IMG/VR virus record: IMGVR_UViG_3300032050_000260
Coordinates: 1 to 42,939 of that record
Source: a virus
Length of the DNA stretch: 42,939 bases
Direction: 5' to 3' (one strand)
This document shows positions 22,585 to 30,585 of the stretch, piece after piece. The notes beneath the pieces were generated by a model. It was not told the DNA's origin. It saw only the letters and a list, made by a program, of their open reading frames with translations, and searched no databases. Each line of letters begins with the position of its first letter. The stretch's first letter is position 1. The position numbers and the translations under genes were made by a program.

Positions 22585-24384
22585 ATGACTAATATCGTTC
22601 ACGGTATAAAGATAGACTATTCTCGTGATTCTCTCTTTGATGAACTTGGATTGAAAAGACTTAAAGAATCATACATGCGTGAAGATGAGGAATCCCCACA
22701 GGAGAGATTTGCATATGTATCAAAAACTTTTGGAAGTAATGAAGAACATTCACAACGGCTTTATGATTACGCTAGTAGGCATTGGCTTTCTTATTCTACT
22801 CCTATCCTTTCTTTCGGTCGTAGCAAGCGTGGTCTTCCTATTTCTTGTTTCTTACCTTATTTGGATGATTCAGCAGAAGGTCTCGTTGAAACGCTGTCAG
22901 AAGTAAATTGGTTGTCAATGTTAGGAGGTGGAGTTGGAATTGGTGTTGGTATTCGTTCTACTGATGATAAGTCTGTTGGTGTCATGCCTCATCTCCGCAC
23001 TTATGATGCTTCTTCTTTGGCTTATCGTCAAGGTCGCACTCGTAGGGGTTCTTATGCTGCTTACTTGGATATTTCTCATCCTGATATTATGATGTTCCTT
23101 GAAATGAGGAAACCAACGGGCGACCAAAATATGCGTTGCTTAAACCTCCATCACGGAATTAATATCACAGACGATTTCATGCACATTATTGAAAAGTGTA
23201 TGATTGACCCAAATGCAAATGACGATTGGGAATTAAAAGACCCACACAATGGCGAAGTAAGAGAAGTTGTGTCAGCAAAACATCTATGGCAAGCTATACT
23301 TGAAATGCGTATGCAAACAGGTGAACCATATATTCACTATGTTGATACATCAAATCGTAATCTTCCACCATGGCAACAAGCACTCGGTCTTAAAGTAAGA
23401 CAAAGCAATCTTTGCTCTGAAATTATTTTACCAACAGATGGTGAAAGAACAGCTGTGTGTTGTTTATCATCATTGAACCTAGAATACTATGATGATTGGA
23501 AAGAAGATAAACTATTCTTAAAAGATGTGGCTGAAATGCTTGATAATGTGCTACAACATTTTATTGATAACGCACCAAAACAAATTAAGAGAGCTAAGTA
23601 TTCTGCTATGCGTGAGCGTAGTATTGGTATCGGTGCATTAGGATTCCATGCGTATTTACAAAAGAATAATTTACCATGGGAAAATCCAATGACCGTTGGT
23701 CGTAACAAAGCCATGTTTAATCATATCAGGAGTAAATTAAATGAAGCAAATCAAGAATTGGGTAAAGAGCGTGGAGAAGCACCTGACGCCAAAGGTACGG
23801 GTAACCGTTTTAGCCATCTTATGGCTATTGCTCCTAACGCTAGTAGCAGTATCATTATGGGAAACACCAGCCCAAGTATAGAACCTTATCGTGCTAATGC
23901 TTATCGTCAAGATACATTAAGTGGCGCTTTCTTAAATAAGAATCGTTATTTGGATGCAATCATTAAAAAGAAATGTGAAGAAGACACTAAATTAGATTAC
24001 AATGAAGTTTGGTCATCTATTATTGCGAATGATGGTTCAGTTCAACATCTGGACATTTTAGATGAATGGGCCAAAGATGTATTCAAAACATCTATGGAAA
24101 TTGACCAAAGATGGATTATTCAACATGCAGCTGACCGCCAAGAGTATATTGACCAAGCACAATCACTCAACCTATTCTTTAGACCAGATGTAAATGTAAA
24201 ATATCTCCATGCGATTCATTTTATGGCATGGAAAACTGGTCTTAAAACTTTATACTACTGCCGTTCTGAAAAGATTGGTAAGGCTGATAAAGTGGCTAAG
24301 AAGATTGAAAGACAAGTAATGCAAGAGATAGACTTAAAACAATTAGCAACAGAAGAATCTGTTTGCGTAGCATGCGAAGGATAG
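22585..24384 (+). CDS. nrdA: class I ribonucleotide reductase large subunit
   Basis: This 599-residue subunit reduces ribonucleotides to deoxyribonucleotides. The three catalytic cysteines are seen in LPISCFLPYL, SNLCSEIILP (with the partner Glu) and AVCCLSSLNL. The C-terminal redox pair CVACEG that takes electrons from thioredoxin ends the protein. NASSSIIMGNTSPSIEP is the usual substrate-site region. It is about 150 residues shorter than E. coli or T4 NrdA; the N-terminal ATP-cone that gives dATP feedback inhibition is missing. It has a TTGGAG site and precedes nrdB by two bases. Confidence 0.95.
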   Translation: MTNIVHGIKIDYSRDSLFDELGLKRLKESYMREDEESPQERFAYVSKTFGSNEEHSQRLYDYASRHWLSYSTPILSFGRSKRGLPISCFLPYLDDSAEGLVETLSEVNWLSMLGGGVGIGVGIRSTDDKSVGVMPHLRTYDASSLAYRQGRTRRGSYAAYLDISHPDIMMFLEMRKPTGDQNMRCLNLHHGINITDDFMHIIEKCMIDPNANDDWELKDPHNGEVREVVSAKHLWQAILEMRMQTGEPYIHYVDTSNRNLPPWQQALGLKVRQSNLCSEIILPTDGERTAVCCLSSLNLEYYDDWKEDKLFLKDVAEMLDNVLQHFIDNAPKQIKRAKYSAMRERSIGIGALGFHAYLQKNNLPWENPMTVGRNKAMFNHIRSKLNEANQELGKERGEAPDAKGTGNRFSHLMAIAPNASSSIIMGNTSPSIEPYRANAYRQDTLSGAFLNKNRYLDAIIKKKCEEDTKLDYNEVWSSIIANDGSVQHLDILDEWAKDVFKTSMEIDQRWIIQHAADRQEYIDQAQSLNLFFRPDVNVKYLHAIHFMAWKTGLKTLYYCRSEKIGKADKVAKKIERQVMQEIDLKQLATEESVCVACEG

Positions 24385-24386
24385 AA

Positions 24387-25379
24387 ATGACCAAGAAATA
24401 CGATTATAGAATCACAGACGAAAGAACCAGTTTCAAACCATTTTTTTATCCTTGGGCATATGATGCTTGGTTGAAACACGAACAAAGTCATTGGCTTCAT
24501 ACTGAAGTTCCTATGGCTGAAGATGTGAAAGATTGGAAGAATAAACTCACAGCACCACAAAAACAATTCTTAACACATATCTTCCGTTTCTTCACACAAG
24601 GTGATGTGGATGTGGCAGGTGGTTATGTAAAGAATTATTTACCATACTTTCCACAACCGGAAGTAAGAATGATGTTATTAGGATTTGCAGCTCGTGAAGC
24701 ACTTCATGTTGCAGCTTATTCTCATCTCATTGAAACATTAGGATTACCAGATACAACCTATAATCAATTTTTAGATTATCAACAAATGAAGGATAAACAC
24801 GATTATGTTACGGACATCAGCTCGAAAAATGGTGACCTTGCGTCAACTGCAAAACACATCGCCGTCTTCTCTGCTTTTACGGAGGGCATGCAGCTTTTTA
24901 GTAGCTTTATTATGCTTCTTAATTTTCCTCGCCATGGTATGATGAAAGGTATGGGTCAGATTGTGACCTGGTCAATCGTAGATGAAACTCAACATTGTGA
25001 ATCTATGATTAAATTATTCAGAACCTACATAGAAGAAAACAAAGAAATCTGGAACGATGAATTAAAAGGCCAAATTTATACCATCGCAGAAAAGATGGTT
25101 GAATTGGAAGATAGATTCGTTGATTTAGCTTTTGAAATGGGCGATATGCCTAATTTAACTGCAGCTGATGTGAAACAATATATTCGTTATATTTGTGACA
25201 GACGCCTCATTTCACTTGGTATGAAAGGTGTATTCAAAGTGAAAAAGAATCCATTACCGTGGGTTGAAGAAATGATTAACGCACCGACACATACAAACTT
25301 CTTTGAGAATCGTGCTACTGATTATGCTAAAGGTGCATTAAGTGGTAATTGGGAGAATGTTTGGGGTGCAGCTGCATAA
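24387..25379 (+). CDS. nrdB: class I ribonucleotide reductase small subunit
   Basis: This 330-residue protein holds the di-iron/tyrosyl radical. Ligands are visible as D in GDVDVAGGY, E and H in REALHVAAYSHLIE with the radical tyrosine four residues after the histidine, E in AFTEGMQLF, and E/H in WSIVDETQHCESM. I chose the ATG at 24387, two bases after the nrdA stop; an in-frame extension into nrdA is unlikely. The C-terminus (GNWENVWGAAA) is the tail that docks on NrdA. A thioredoxin for the system is at 37984. Confidence 0.94.
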   Translation: MTKKYDYRITDERTSFKPFFYPWAYDAWLKHEQSHWLHTEVPMAEDVKDWKNKLTAPQKQFLTHIFRFFTQGDVDVAGGYVKNYLPYFPQPEVRMMLLGFAAREALHVAAYSHLIETLGLPDTTYNQFLDYQQMKDKHDYVTDISSKNGDLASTAKHIAVFSAFTEGMQLFSSFIMLLNFPRHGMMKGMGQIVTWSIVDETQHCESMIKLFRTYIEENKEIWNDELKGQIYTIAEKMVELEDRFVDLAFEMGDMPNLTAADVKQYIRYICDRRLISLGMKGVFKVKKNPLPWVEEMINAPTHTNFFENRATDYAKGALSGNWENVWGAAA

Positions 25380-25390
25380 CAAGGAAAATT

Positions 25391-26119
25391 ATGAAGAAAC
25401 TATTACTATTATTACTATTACCATTAACATCTCTGGCGAATCCCATAGATGATAAATGTCCACAATTTACACCTTATGGTGCGCCAGTATCAAAGGCCAC
25501 CAATGTCCAATATATGTGTAAAAAGAATTACGCTCTACAATACAATTACAACACAAAAACAGCTGTATATGTATTAGAACATCTTACTAAAGAATCAATT
25601 ACAGGCCCAGCAAAACGCAAAGACGATTTTCGTCCTGATCCTGAAGTTCCTGTTCAACATCAAAGTCAATTAGCTGATTATGCTGGTAAACCATATGACC
25701 GTGGTCATTTAAGTCCTGGTGCTGACAATACACAAAATGATGAGATTATGTCTGAATCATTCTTCTTGTCTAACATGATTCCACAGGTACCAAACAACAA
25801 TCGTGGTATCTGGAAACAATTAGAAGCCAAGGTGCGTGATTATGTATTGAAAAACAATGATGTTTATGTAGTATCTGGACCAATCTATGAGAGAGGTTAT
25901 GCGGTCATTGGTAACAATGTTGGTATTCCTACGAAAGTGTATAAAGTGATTGTTGATGTAAAGAATCAAAAATCAGCAGCCTACATATTTCCAAATACAG
26001 CCTTACCTGTTGCAGATTTAGAAAAATATAAATTATCCATAACAGAGGCTGAAAAGGTTATTAATATCAATTTCAACCCAAAACTTAACAATTCATTAGA
26101 GAGTAAAAACAATTGGTAA
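25391..26119 (+). CDS. secreted DNA/RNA non-specific endonuclease (NUC1/EndA type)
   Basis: This 242-residue protein begins with a signal peptide ([18 protein letters not shown], cleavage likely near residue 17). The catalytic motif DRGH (103-106, H106 general base) in [13 protein letters not shown] is that of the beta-beta-alpha-metal nucleases such as Serratia nuclease and mitochondrial EndoG; the metal-binding Asn is likely in [13 protein letters not shown]. It has an AAGGA site and starts 11 bases after nrdB. The signal peptide predicts a periplasmic or released enzyme. It could destroy extracellular or competing DNA or feed nucleotides to RNR; this is inference. Confidence 0.87.
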   Translation: MKKLLLLLLLPLTSLANPIDDKCPQFTPYGAPVSKATNVQYMCKKNYALQYNYNTKTAVYVLEHLTKESITGPAKRKDDFRPDPEVPVQHQSQLADYAGKPYDRGHLSPGADNTQNDEIMSESFFLSNMIPQVPNNNRGIWKQLEAKVRDYVLKNNDVYVVSGPIYERGYAVIGNNVGIPTKVYKVIVDVKNQKSAAYIFPNTALPVADLEKYKLSITEAEKVININFNPKLNNSLESKNNW

Positions 26120-26436
26120 CAATAGAACAAGGCGCCGTTGATAAAATTAAAAGTTTATTAGCTGAAGAAGACAATCAAGACCTTAAATTAAGGTTATTTG
26201 TTTCTGGTGGCGGTTGCTCTGGTTTTCAATACGGTTTTACTTTTGATGAATCTCAAAATGAAGATGATTTTGTAGTAGAAAAAGATGGTGTCACTTTACT
26301 TGTAGATGCTATGAGTATGCAATACCTCAATGGTGCTACAATAGATTATAGTAAAACATTAATGGCTGAACAATTTGAAATTAAGAACCCAAATGCTACA
26401 AGTAAATGTGGTTGTGGTTCATCATTTTCAGCATAG
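26113..26436 (+). CDS. erpA: A-type iron-sulfur carrier protein, ErpA/IscA-like
   Basis: This 107-residue protein starts with TTG overlapping the nuclease stop. It has the three conserved cysteines of A-type carriers: C35 in [12 protein letters not shown] and C99, C101 in SKCGCGSSF. These proteins receive Fe-S clusters from a scaffold and pass them to target enzymes. Length and the CGCGSSF end favour ErpA/HesB type. The next gene encodes the scaffold IscU, so the phage carries both a builder and a carrier. Confidence 0.92.
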   Translation: MVTIEQGAVDKIKSLLAEEDNQDLKLRLFVSGGGCSGFQYGFTFDESQNEDDFVVEKDGVTLLVDAMSMQYLNGATIDYSKTLMAEQFEIKNPNATSKCGCGSSFSA

Positions 26437-26445
26437 GAGAACTTT

Positions 26446-26829
26446 ATGGCATACTCTGATAAAGTATTAGACCATTATGAAAACCCAAGAAATGTTGGGT
26501 CTTTTCCTAAAGACGAACCAGATGTTGGCACAGGAATGGTTGGTGCGCCGGCCTGTGGTGATGTAATGAAATTACAAATCAAAGTAGAAGATGGTATCAT
26601 TACGGACGCTAAATTTAAGACCTATGGTTGTGGTTCAGCCATAGCTTCATCAAGTTTAGTGACAGAGATACTCAAAGGTAAAACACTACAAGAAGCTTCT
26701 ACTATCAAAAATTCAGCCATCGCTGAAGAACTCGCACTACCACCAGTGAAGATACATTGTTCAGTCCTTGCTGAAGATGCTATCAAAGCTGCAATCAAAG
26801 ATTACGAACTTAAATGTTCGTGTAAATAA
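26446..26829 (+). CDS. iscU: iron-sulfur cluster scaffold protein IscU
   Basis: This 127-residue protein is a complete IscU: C37 and D39 in GAPACGDVMKLQI, C62 in YGCGSAIASSS, H104-C105 in KIHCSVLAEDA, and the LPPVK motif (98-102) recognised by the HscA chaperone. It has a GGAGA site and follows erpA by nine bases. No phage cysteine desulfurase is seen, so sulfur and chaperones would come from the host Isc system. It ends in CSCK, an extra cysteine pair not typical of E. coli IscU. Confidence 0.94.
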   Translation: MAYSDKVLDHYENPRNVGSFPKDEPDVGTGMVGAPACGDVMKLQIKVEDGIITDAKFKTYGCGSAIASSSLVTEILKGKTLQEASTIKNSAIAEELALPPVKIHCSVLAEDAIKAAIKDYELKCSCK

Positions 26830-26845
26830 TTCAACAGGATAACCT

Positions 26846-27016
26846 ATGGCAAACAAACATCACTCGTGTGAATGTGGGTCTAAATATGTAATACAGTATG
26901 ACAAAGAGATATGCGAAACCGATCCTCTCTACTGTCCATTCTGTGGTGAATACATGATAGACGAAATAGATGAAATTAAAAAATCATTCAACGAGGAAGA
27001 TGGTTACGAAGATTGA
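26846..27016 (+). CDS. small zinc-ribbon-like protein
   Basis: This 56-residue protein has CECG near the start and YCPFCG in the middle, a CxC plus CxxC arrangement that could hold zinc or an Fe-S cluster. The C-terminus is acidic. It follows iscU by 16 bases with a weak AGGA site and overlaps the next gene by four bases. Confidence 0.65.
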   Translation: MANKHHSCECGSKYVIQYDKEICETDPLYCPFCGEYMIDEIDEIKKSFNEEDGYED

Positions 27017-27465
27017 AATGGACATATAATCATAAAGAGTTTACGGGTGAAGAAATTGGTGAGTATTTTGGTATGGTGTATCTTATCACCAATACAAGAA
27101 CAGGCCGTAAATATGTGGGTAAGAAGTTTTTTACTAAAGCTGCAAGACGCCAAGTAAAAGGTAAATCAAAAAAAGTCAGAGTTGCTTCCGATTGGGAAAA
27201 ATACTTCGGTTCTAATAAAGTTATACAAGAAGAAGTAAAGGCACTTGGAGAAGATGTGTTTAAGAGAGAGATACTTCACCTCTGTAAATCACGCTCAGAG
27301 TGTGCGTATTGGGAGACCTGGGAGATATTTAATCGGGACGCTTTGAGAACTGACGATTACTATAATGATTGGGTTTCATGTCGGATTAGGAAAGCTCATT
27401 TATTATCAAACCGGACACCAGCTATGTATAAAGCAAAAATGCGCCGGCCGACACACTTCCGCTAA
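27013..27465 (+). CDS. GIY-YIG endonuclease-like protein
   Basis: This 150-residue protein starts with TTG overlapping the previous stop; no later methionine keeps the motif intact. GMVYLITNTRTGRKYVGKK is a GIY-YIG signature, followed by SDWEKYFGSN, FKREILHLC and the glutamate in YWETWEIFNRDAL. Similar stand-alone proteins occur in cyanophages and as Seg homing enzymes in T4. It could be a homing enzyme or a DNA-processing enzyme. No intron or broken gene is next to it. Confidence 0.77.
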   Translation: MKWTYNHKEFTGEEIGEYFGMVYLITNTRTGRKYVGKKFFTKAARRQVKGKSKKVRVASDWEKYFGSNKVIQEEVKALGEDVFKREILHLCKSRSECAYWETWEIFNRDALRTDDYYNDWVSCRIRKAHLLSNRTPAMYKAKMRRPTHFR

Positions 27466-27468
27466 ATA
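27461..27468 (+). promoter_or_regulatory. weak late-promoter-like site (GCTAAATA)
   Basis: Six of eight bases match the late consensus (TAAATA core). It covers the stop of the GIY-YIG gene and lies 20 bases before the ATG at 27489. The switch here from early-type to late genes makes a late start plausible. Confidence 0.35.
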
Positions 27469-27488
27469 AATCCAATTATTGCCCAAAT

Positions 27489-27725
27489 ATGCAAAAAGAT
27501 TTAGAAGCCGACATTATTAGACACCTTCGGTCATGGCATCCAGTTATTCGTGACTATTGGTGGATTAAGTTTTCTAATTATAAAGGAAACATACTGATAT
27601 TTGTTGGTTCCACATTGACAGGACAAGTGATGACCCGTTACTATGCAGATGAAGATTTAGCCTGTCAATTCATCAATTGGGTGCTCAATCAAGACCCAAC
27701 TAAATTGATAAAACATCAGGATTAG
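27489..27725 (+). CDS. small conserved phage protein (DYWWIKFSNYKGN type)
   Basis: This 78-residue protein contains RDYWWIKFSNYKGNILIFVG and a helix ending WVLNQDP. I recognise it as a small conserved protein in marine phages, without known role. The fold looks like one mixed alpha/beta domain. Confidence 0.65.
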   Translation: MQKDLEADIIRHLRSWHPVIRDYWWIKFSNYKGNILIFVGSTLTGQVMTRYYADEDLACQFINWVLNQDPTKLIKHQD

Positions 27726-27737
27726 ACATTCTGAATA

Positions 27738-27745
27738 GATAAATA
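27738..27745 (+). promoter_or_regulatory. T4-type late promoter, GATAAATA
   Basis: Seven of eight bases match TATAAATA. It lies in a 62-base gap, 42 bases ahead of the ATG at 27788, at the start of the fibre/adhesin genes. Confidence 0.55.
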
Positions 27746-27787
27746 CAGTATAAATGTAATTCATCAATCATTGTTTAGAGAGATTCT

Positions 27788-28339
27788 ATGGCAATCAGTC
27801 AAATAACAGCTGCCTCAATCGCAGACGGAACAGTAGTTGCAGCCGATATTGCAGCTAACGCAGTCACCACAGTCAAAATAGCAGATTCAGCAGTTACCGC
27901 AGCTAAATTAGCGCCAGGTGCCGCTTTATCAAACGGTCAACTATCAATCGTATCATCAAGTTTAGGTGTTGTTCCAGATTCACCAGCATCAGCAACACCA
28001 TACAAGATTTTAGGTCAGATTGTTGGTGTAGCCAATACAGATTCTAATGTGTATGTGGTTCCTGCTTCAACCAATACAGTAGTGAATTTAATTACTGTTT
28101 GTAATGGTACACAAAACAATATTCTTATTGATTTAGTAGCAAGACCTTCAAGTGAAGCATTAGCCACTAAACATTTTGTTCTTAAATCACTCAACATACC
28201 TGCAGCTGATACATTAGTATTGGATACAGGTGTAACATTACCAACATCAGCAATTCTTTCAGCAAATGTAACAGGTGCCAATGCAACCTCTTCAGCTGCA
28301 GGTGTTGCTATTCACGCATATGGAGTTGAAATCAAATAA
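27788..28339 (+). CDS. fibre-like structural protein with repeat N-terminus
   Basis: This 183-residue protein begins with a repetitive region (ADGTVVAADIAANAVTTVKI; ADSAVTAAKLAPGAA) typical of phage fibre shafts and attachment regions. Residues ~70-183 form a beta-rich domain (PYKILGQIVGVANTDSNVYV to GVAIHAYGVEIK) that is clearly paralogous to the next protein. It stops one base into the next start. It is probably part of the tail fibre or a surface attachment. Confidence 0.68.
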   Translation: MAISQITAASIADGTVVAADIAANAVTTVKIADSAVTAAKLAPGAALSNGQLSIVSSSLGVVPDSPASATPYKILGQIVGVANTDSNVYVVPASTNTVVNLITVCNGTQNNILIDLVARPSSEALATKHFVLKSLNIPAADTLVLDTGVTLPTSAILSANVTGANATSSAAGVAIHAYGVEIK

Positions 28340-28677
28340 TGGCTAACGCACTTAAAATTTTAGGACAATTAAATCCTACTGCAAATACTCAAGGTAATGT
28401 GTATGTGGTTCCAGCTTCAACAGCAGCAATTATTAATAACATTACTGTAGCAAATCAAACAGCAGCTAATGTATCCTATTCAATCATTGTGATGCCTTCT
28501 GGTGGTTTTTCAGCAACGGCAGCTAACACATACTTTGTGGTTCGTGGCGGTGTCGTACCTGCCTCTGATACTGCATTGTTAAGTTTAGGTCTCACATTAC
28601 CATCTGGTGCAATCTTAGCTGCCAATTCAAATTCAGGTTCAGTTTCAATATCAGCATTTGGTGTAGAGATTAGCTAA
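28339..28677 (+). CDS. fibre-like structural protein, paralogue of the preceding domain
   Basis: This 112-residue protein matches the C-terminal domain of its neighbour: LKILGQLNPTANTQGNVYVV, VPASDTALLSLGLTLPSGAI and SAFGVEIS align with KILGQIVGVANTDSNVYVV, IPAADTLVLDTGVTLPTSAI and HAYGVEIK. It lacks the repetitive N-terminal shaft. The pair looks like a duplication with loss or gain of the shaft. Confidence 0.68.
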   Translation: MANALKILGQLNPTANTQGNVYVVPASTAAIINNITVANQTAANVSYSIIVMPSGGFSATAANTYFVVRGGVVPASDTALLSLGLTLPSGAILAANSNSGSVSISAFGVEIS

Positions 28678-29615
28678 TGGCTGAAATTAAGTATTTTAGT
28701 TCCGATAATAACGGGTCATTTGTTCGGCCGTTAAATTATAGTTTCCCAGCAGGATTAACCAGATTTTCAAATTCTGCTAATTATCTTGTTGCAGCTGGCG
28801 GTGGCGGCGGTGCTCAAAACGCATCGGGCGGTGGAGGTGCTGGTGGATTATTAATTTCTAGTGCAACCTTACAATTAGGAACTACTTATACTATTACTGT
28901 TGGAGCGGGAGGAGCTGCATCCGTTACACTAGCTGAAGGTGATAATGGTTCTAATTCTTCCATATCTGGCACAGATTTAGTTACTATTACTGCTATAGGT
29001 GGCGGCGGAGCAGGTTCATTAGGTTATCCACCTGGCGGATGGGTTACTCCAAATGGAAGAGCTGGCGGTTCGGGCGGTGGCGGAGGTTCAGGATATGGTG
29101 GGTATAATGGCGGAACTGGAGGAGCAGGAACGGGCGGCCAAGGTAATAATGGAGGAACATCACCATTTAACGGAAGTGGATCAGTATCATCATTAGGTGG
29201 TTCAGGTGGTGGTGGTGCTGGAGCTGTTGGAAGTAACGGGTCAAGTGGAGTTGGTGGTGCCGGTGGTGCTGGTGCATCCTCTTCAATTTCAGGATCCTCT
29301 GTAACATATGCTGGTGGCGGTGGCGGAGCTAGTGGAGGAACAGGAGTTGCTGGCGCCGGAGGTTCTGGTGGTGGTGGTGCAGGTTCTGTATCAACTACTG
29401 CAACGGCTGGTACAGCTAACACGGGTGGCGGTGGCGGTGGCGGTGGTAACGGAGGAAGTCCAGCGGCTGGAGGTTCAGGTGTAGTTATTATCTCATATGC
29501 TGGATCACAACAATTTACAGGTGGAACCGTAACATCATCAGGCGGTAACACTATACATACATTTACAGGATCTGGTTCGTTAATACCAATAGGACCTGGT
29601 TTTTCTATCAATTAA
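28677..29615 (+). CDS. glycine-rich adhesin-like protein, copy 1
   Basis: This 312-residue protein has a short N-terminal unit (SFVRPLNYSFPAGLTRF), then ~200 residues of glycine-rich segments (many GGGG, GAGG and GGSG runs), and a C-terminal unit (FTGGTVTSSGGNTIHTFTGS). Such sequences can form polyglycine-II helix bundles, as in T-even gp38-type receptor-binding adhesins. It shares both end units with the two following proteins. The end unit FSIN closes the protein. Receptor binding is an inference. Confidence 0.7.
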   Translation: MAEIKYFSSDNNGSFVRPLNYSFPAGLTRFSNSANYLVAAGGGGGAQNASGGGGAGGLLISSATLQLGTTYTITVGAGGAASVTLAEGDNGSNSSISGTDLVTITAIGGGGAGSLGYPPGGWVTPNGRAGGSGGGGGSGYGGYNGGTGGAGTGGQGNNGGTSPFNGSGSVSSLGGSGGGGAGAVGSNGSSGVGGAGGAGASSSISGSSVTYAGGGGGASGGTGVAGAGGSGGGGAGSVSTTATAGTANTGGGGGGGGNGGSPAAGGSGVVIISYAGSQQFTGGTVTSSGGNTIHTFTGSGSLIPIGPGFSIN

Positions 29616-29618
29616 ATA
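29611..29618 (+). promoter_or_regulatory. weak late-promoter-like site (ATTAAATA)
   Basis: The TAAATA core matches but the first two bases do not. It overlaps the stop of copy 1 and lies 29 bases ahead of copy 2, in one of the few gaps of this region. Confidence 0.3.
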
Positions 29619-29647
29619 AAAGAAAAAATTCATTGAGATATTCTTAA

Positions 29648-30583
29648 ATGGGAATCAAATACGCAGTTTCTAATCCAACAAACACTTTCGTAAGACCTAG
29701 CGGATATTCTTTTCCTACAGGATTAAGTGCAATTTTATCATCCAACACATCAACAGATTATCTTGTTGTAGCTGGTGGTGGAGCAGGTGGTGGTGGTTGG
29801 ACTGGCGGCGGTGGCGGTGCTGGCGGTTATCTAACAGGAACAACACCACTAAGCGTTTCAACAGCATATACTGTGACTGTTGGTGGAGGAGGAAGTGGAC
29901 CAGGAGGCAATGGTTCTAATTCATCAATAAGTGGTACGGGATTATCTACTATTACATCTATTGGCGGTGGTGGTGGTATAACAGATAATTCAGGATCAAA
30001 TGGAAATAACGGCGGATCTGGAGGTGGTGGCGGATATAATTCTGGTGCAGGCGGAACAGCTGTTTCGGGTCAAGGTAATAATGGTGGCACTGGTTCTGGA
30101 TGGGATGGAGGAGCTCAAACAGTAACAGGCGGAGGCGGTGGTGGCGCTGGAGCTGCAGGTACAAATGGCGTATTTAGTAATGCTGGTGATGGTGGTGTAG
30201 GTTTAGCATCTTCTATTTCAGGTACTTCTACATACTACGCTGGAGGCGGAGGCGGCGGTGGAGCTGCTGGAACTCCAAATTCATCTCCTGGTGGTTTAGG
30301 TGGCGGCGGAGCAGGTGGAGTTGGATCAAGTGTTGCTGGAACTGCAGGAACTACTAACACCGGTGGAGGTGGAGGTGGTTATGGTAAAAATCCTGGAACA
30401 GGATCTTCAGGCGGTTCAGGTATTGTAATTGTCCGTTATTCTGGTTCACAAACAGCCACTGGTGGATCATCAATTAGTCCTTCAGCTGCACCAGGTTATA
30501 CTGTTCACACATTTACTGGACCAGGAACATTTACAACAAATTCAAATTATGGACTGTCTATAACAGGATATTCAGTAAATTAA
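29648..30583 (+). CDS. glycine-rich adhesin-like protein, copy 2
   Basis: This 311-residue paralogue has the same plan: TFVRPSGYSFPTGLSAI at the start, STDYLVVAGGGAGGGG entering the glycine region, repeated GGGG blocks, and YTVHTFTGPGTFTT near the end, closing YSVN. The glycine blocks differ in number and order from copies 1 and 3. It starts 32 bases after copy 1 and ends two bases before copy 3. Confidence 0.7.
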   Translation: MGIKYAVSNPTNTFVRPSGYSFPTGLSAILSSNTSTDYLVVAGGGAGGGGWTGGGGGAGGYLTGTTPLSVSTAYTVTVGGGGSGPGGNGSNSSISGTGLSTITSIGGGGGITDNSGSNGNNGGSGGGGGYNSGAGGTAVSGQGNNGGTGSGWDGGAQTVTGGGGGGAGAAGTNGVFSNAGDGGVGLASSISGTSTYYAGGGGGGGAAGTPNSSPGGLGGGGAGGVGSSVAGTAGTTNTGGGGGGYGKNPGTGSSGGSGIVIVRYSGSQTATGGSSISPSAAPGYTVHTFTGPGTFTTNSNYGLSITGYSVN

Positions 30584-30585
30584 AA

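Noticed and set aside
29024-29611. Long proline-rich open frame on the minus strand
   Set aside because: It is the mirror of GGN glycine codons in the adhesin gene, which read as proline on the other strand; no ribosome site or promoter serves it.
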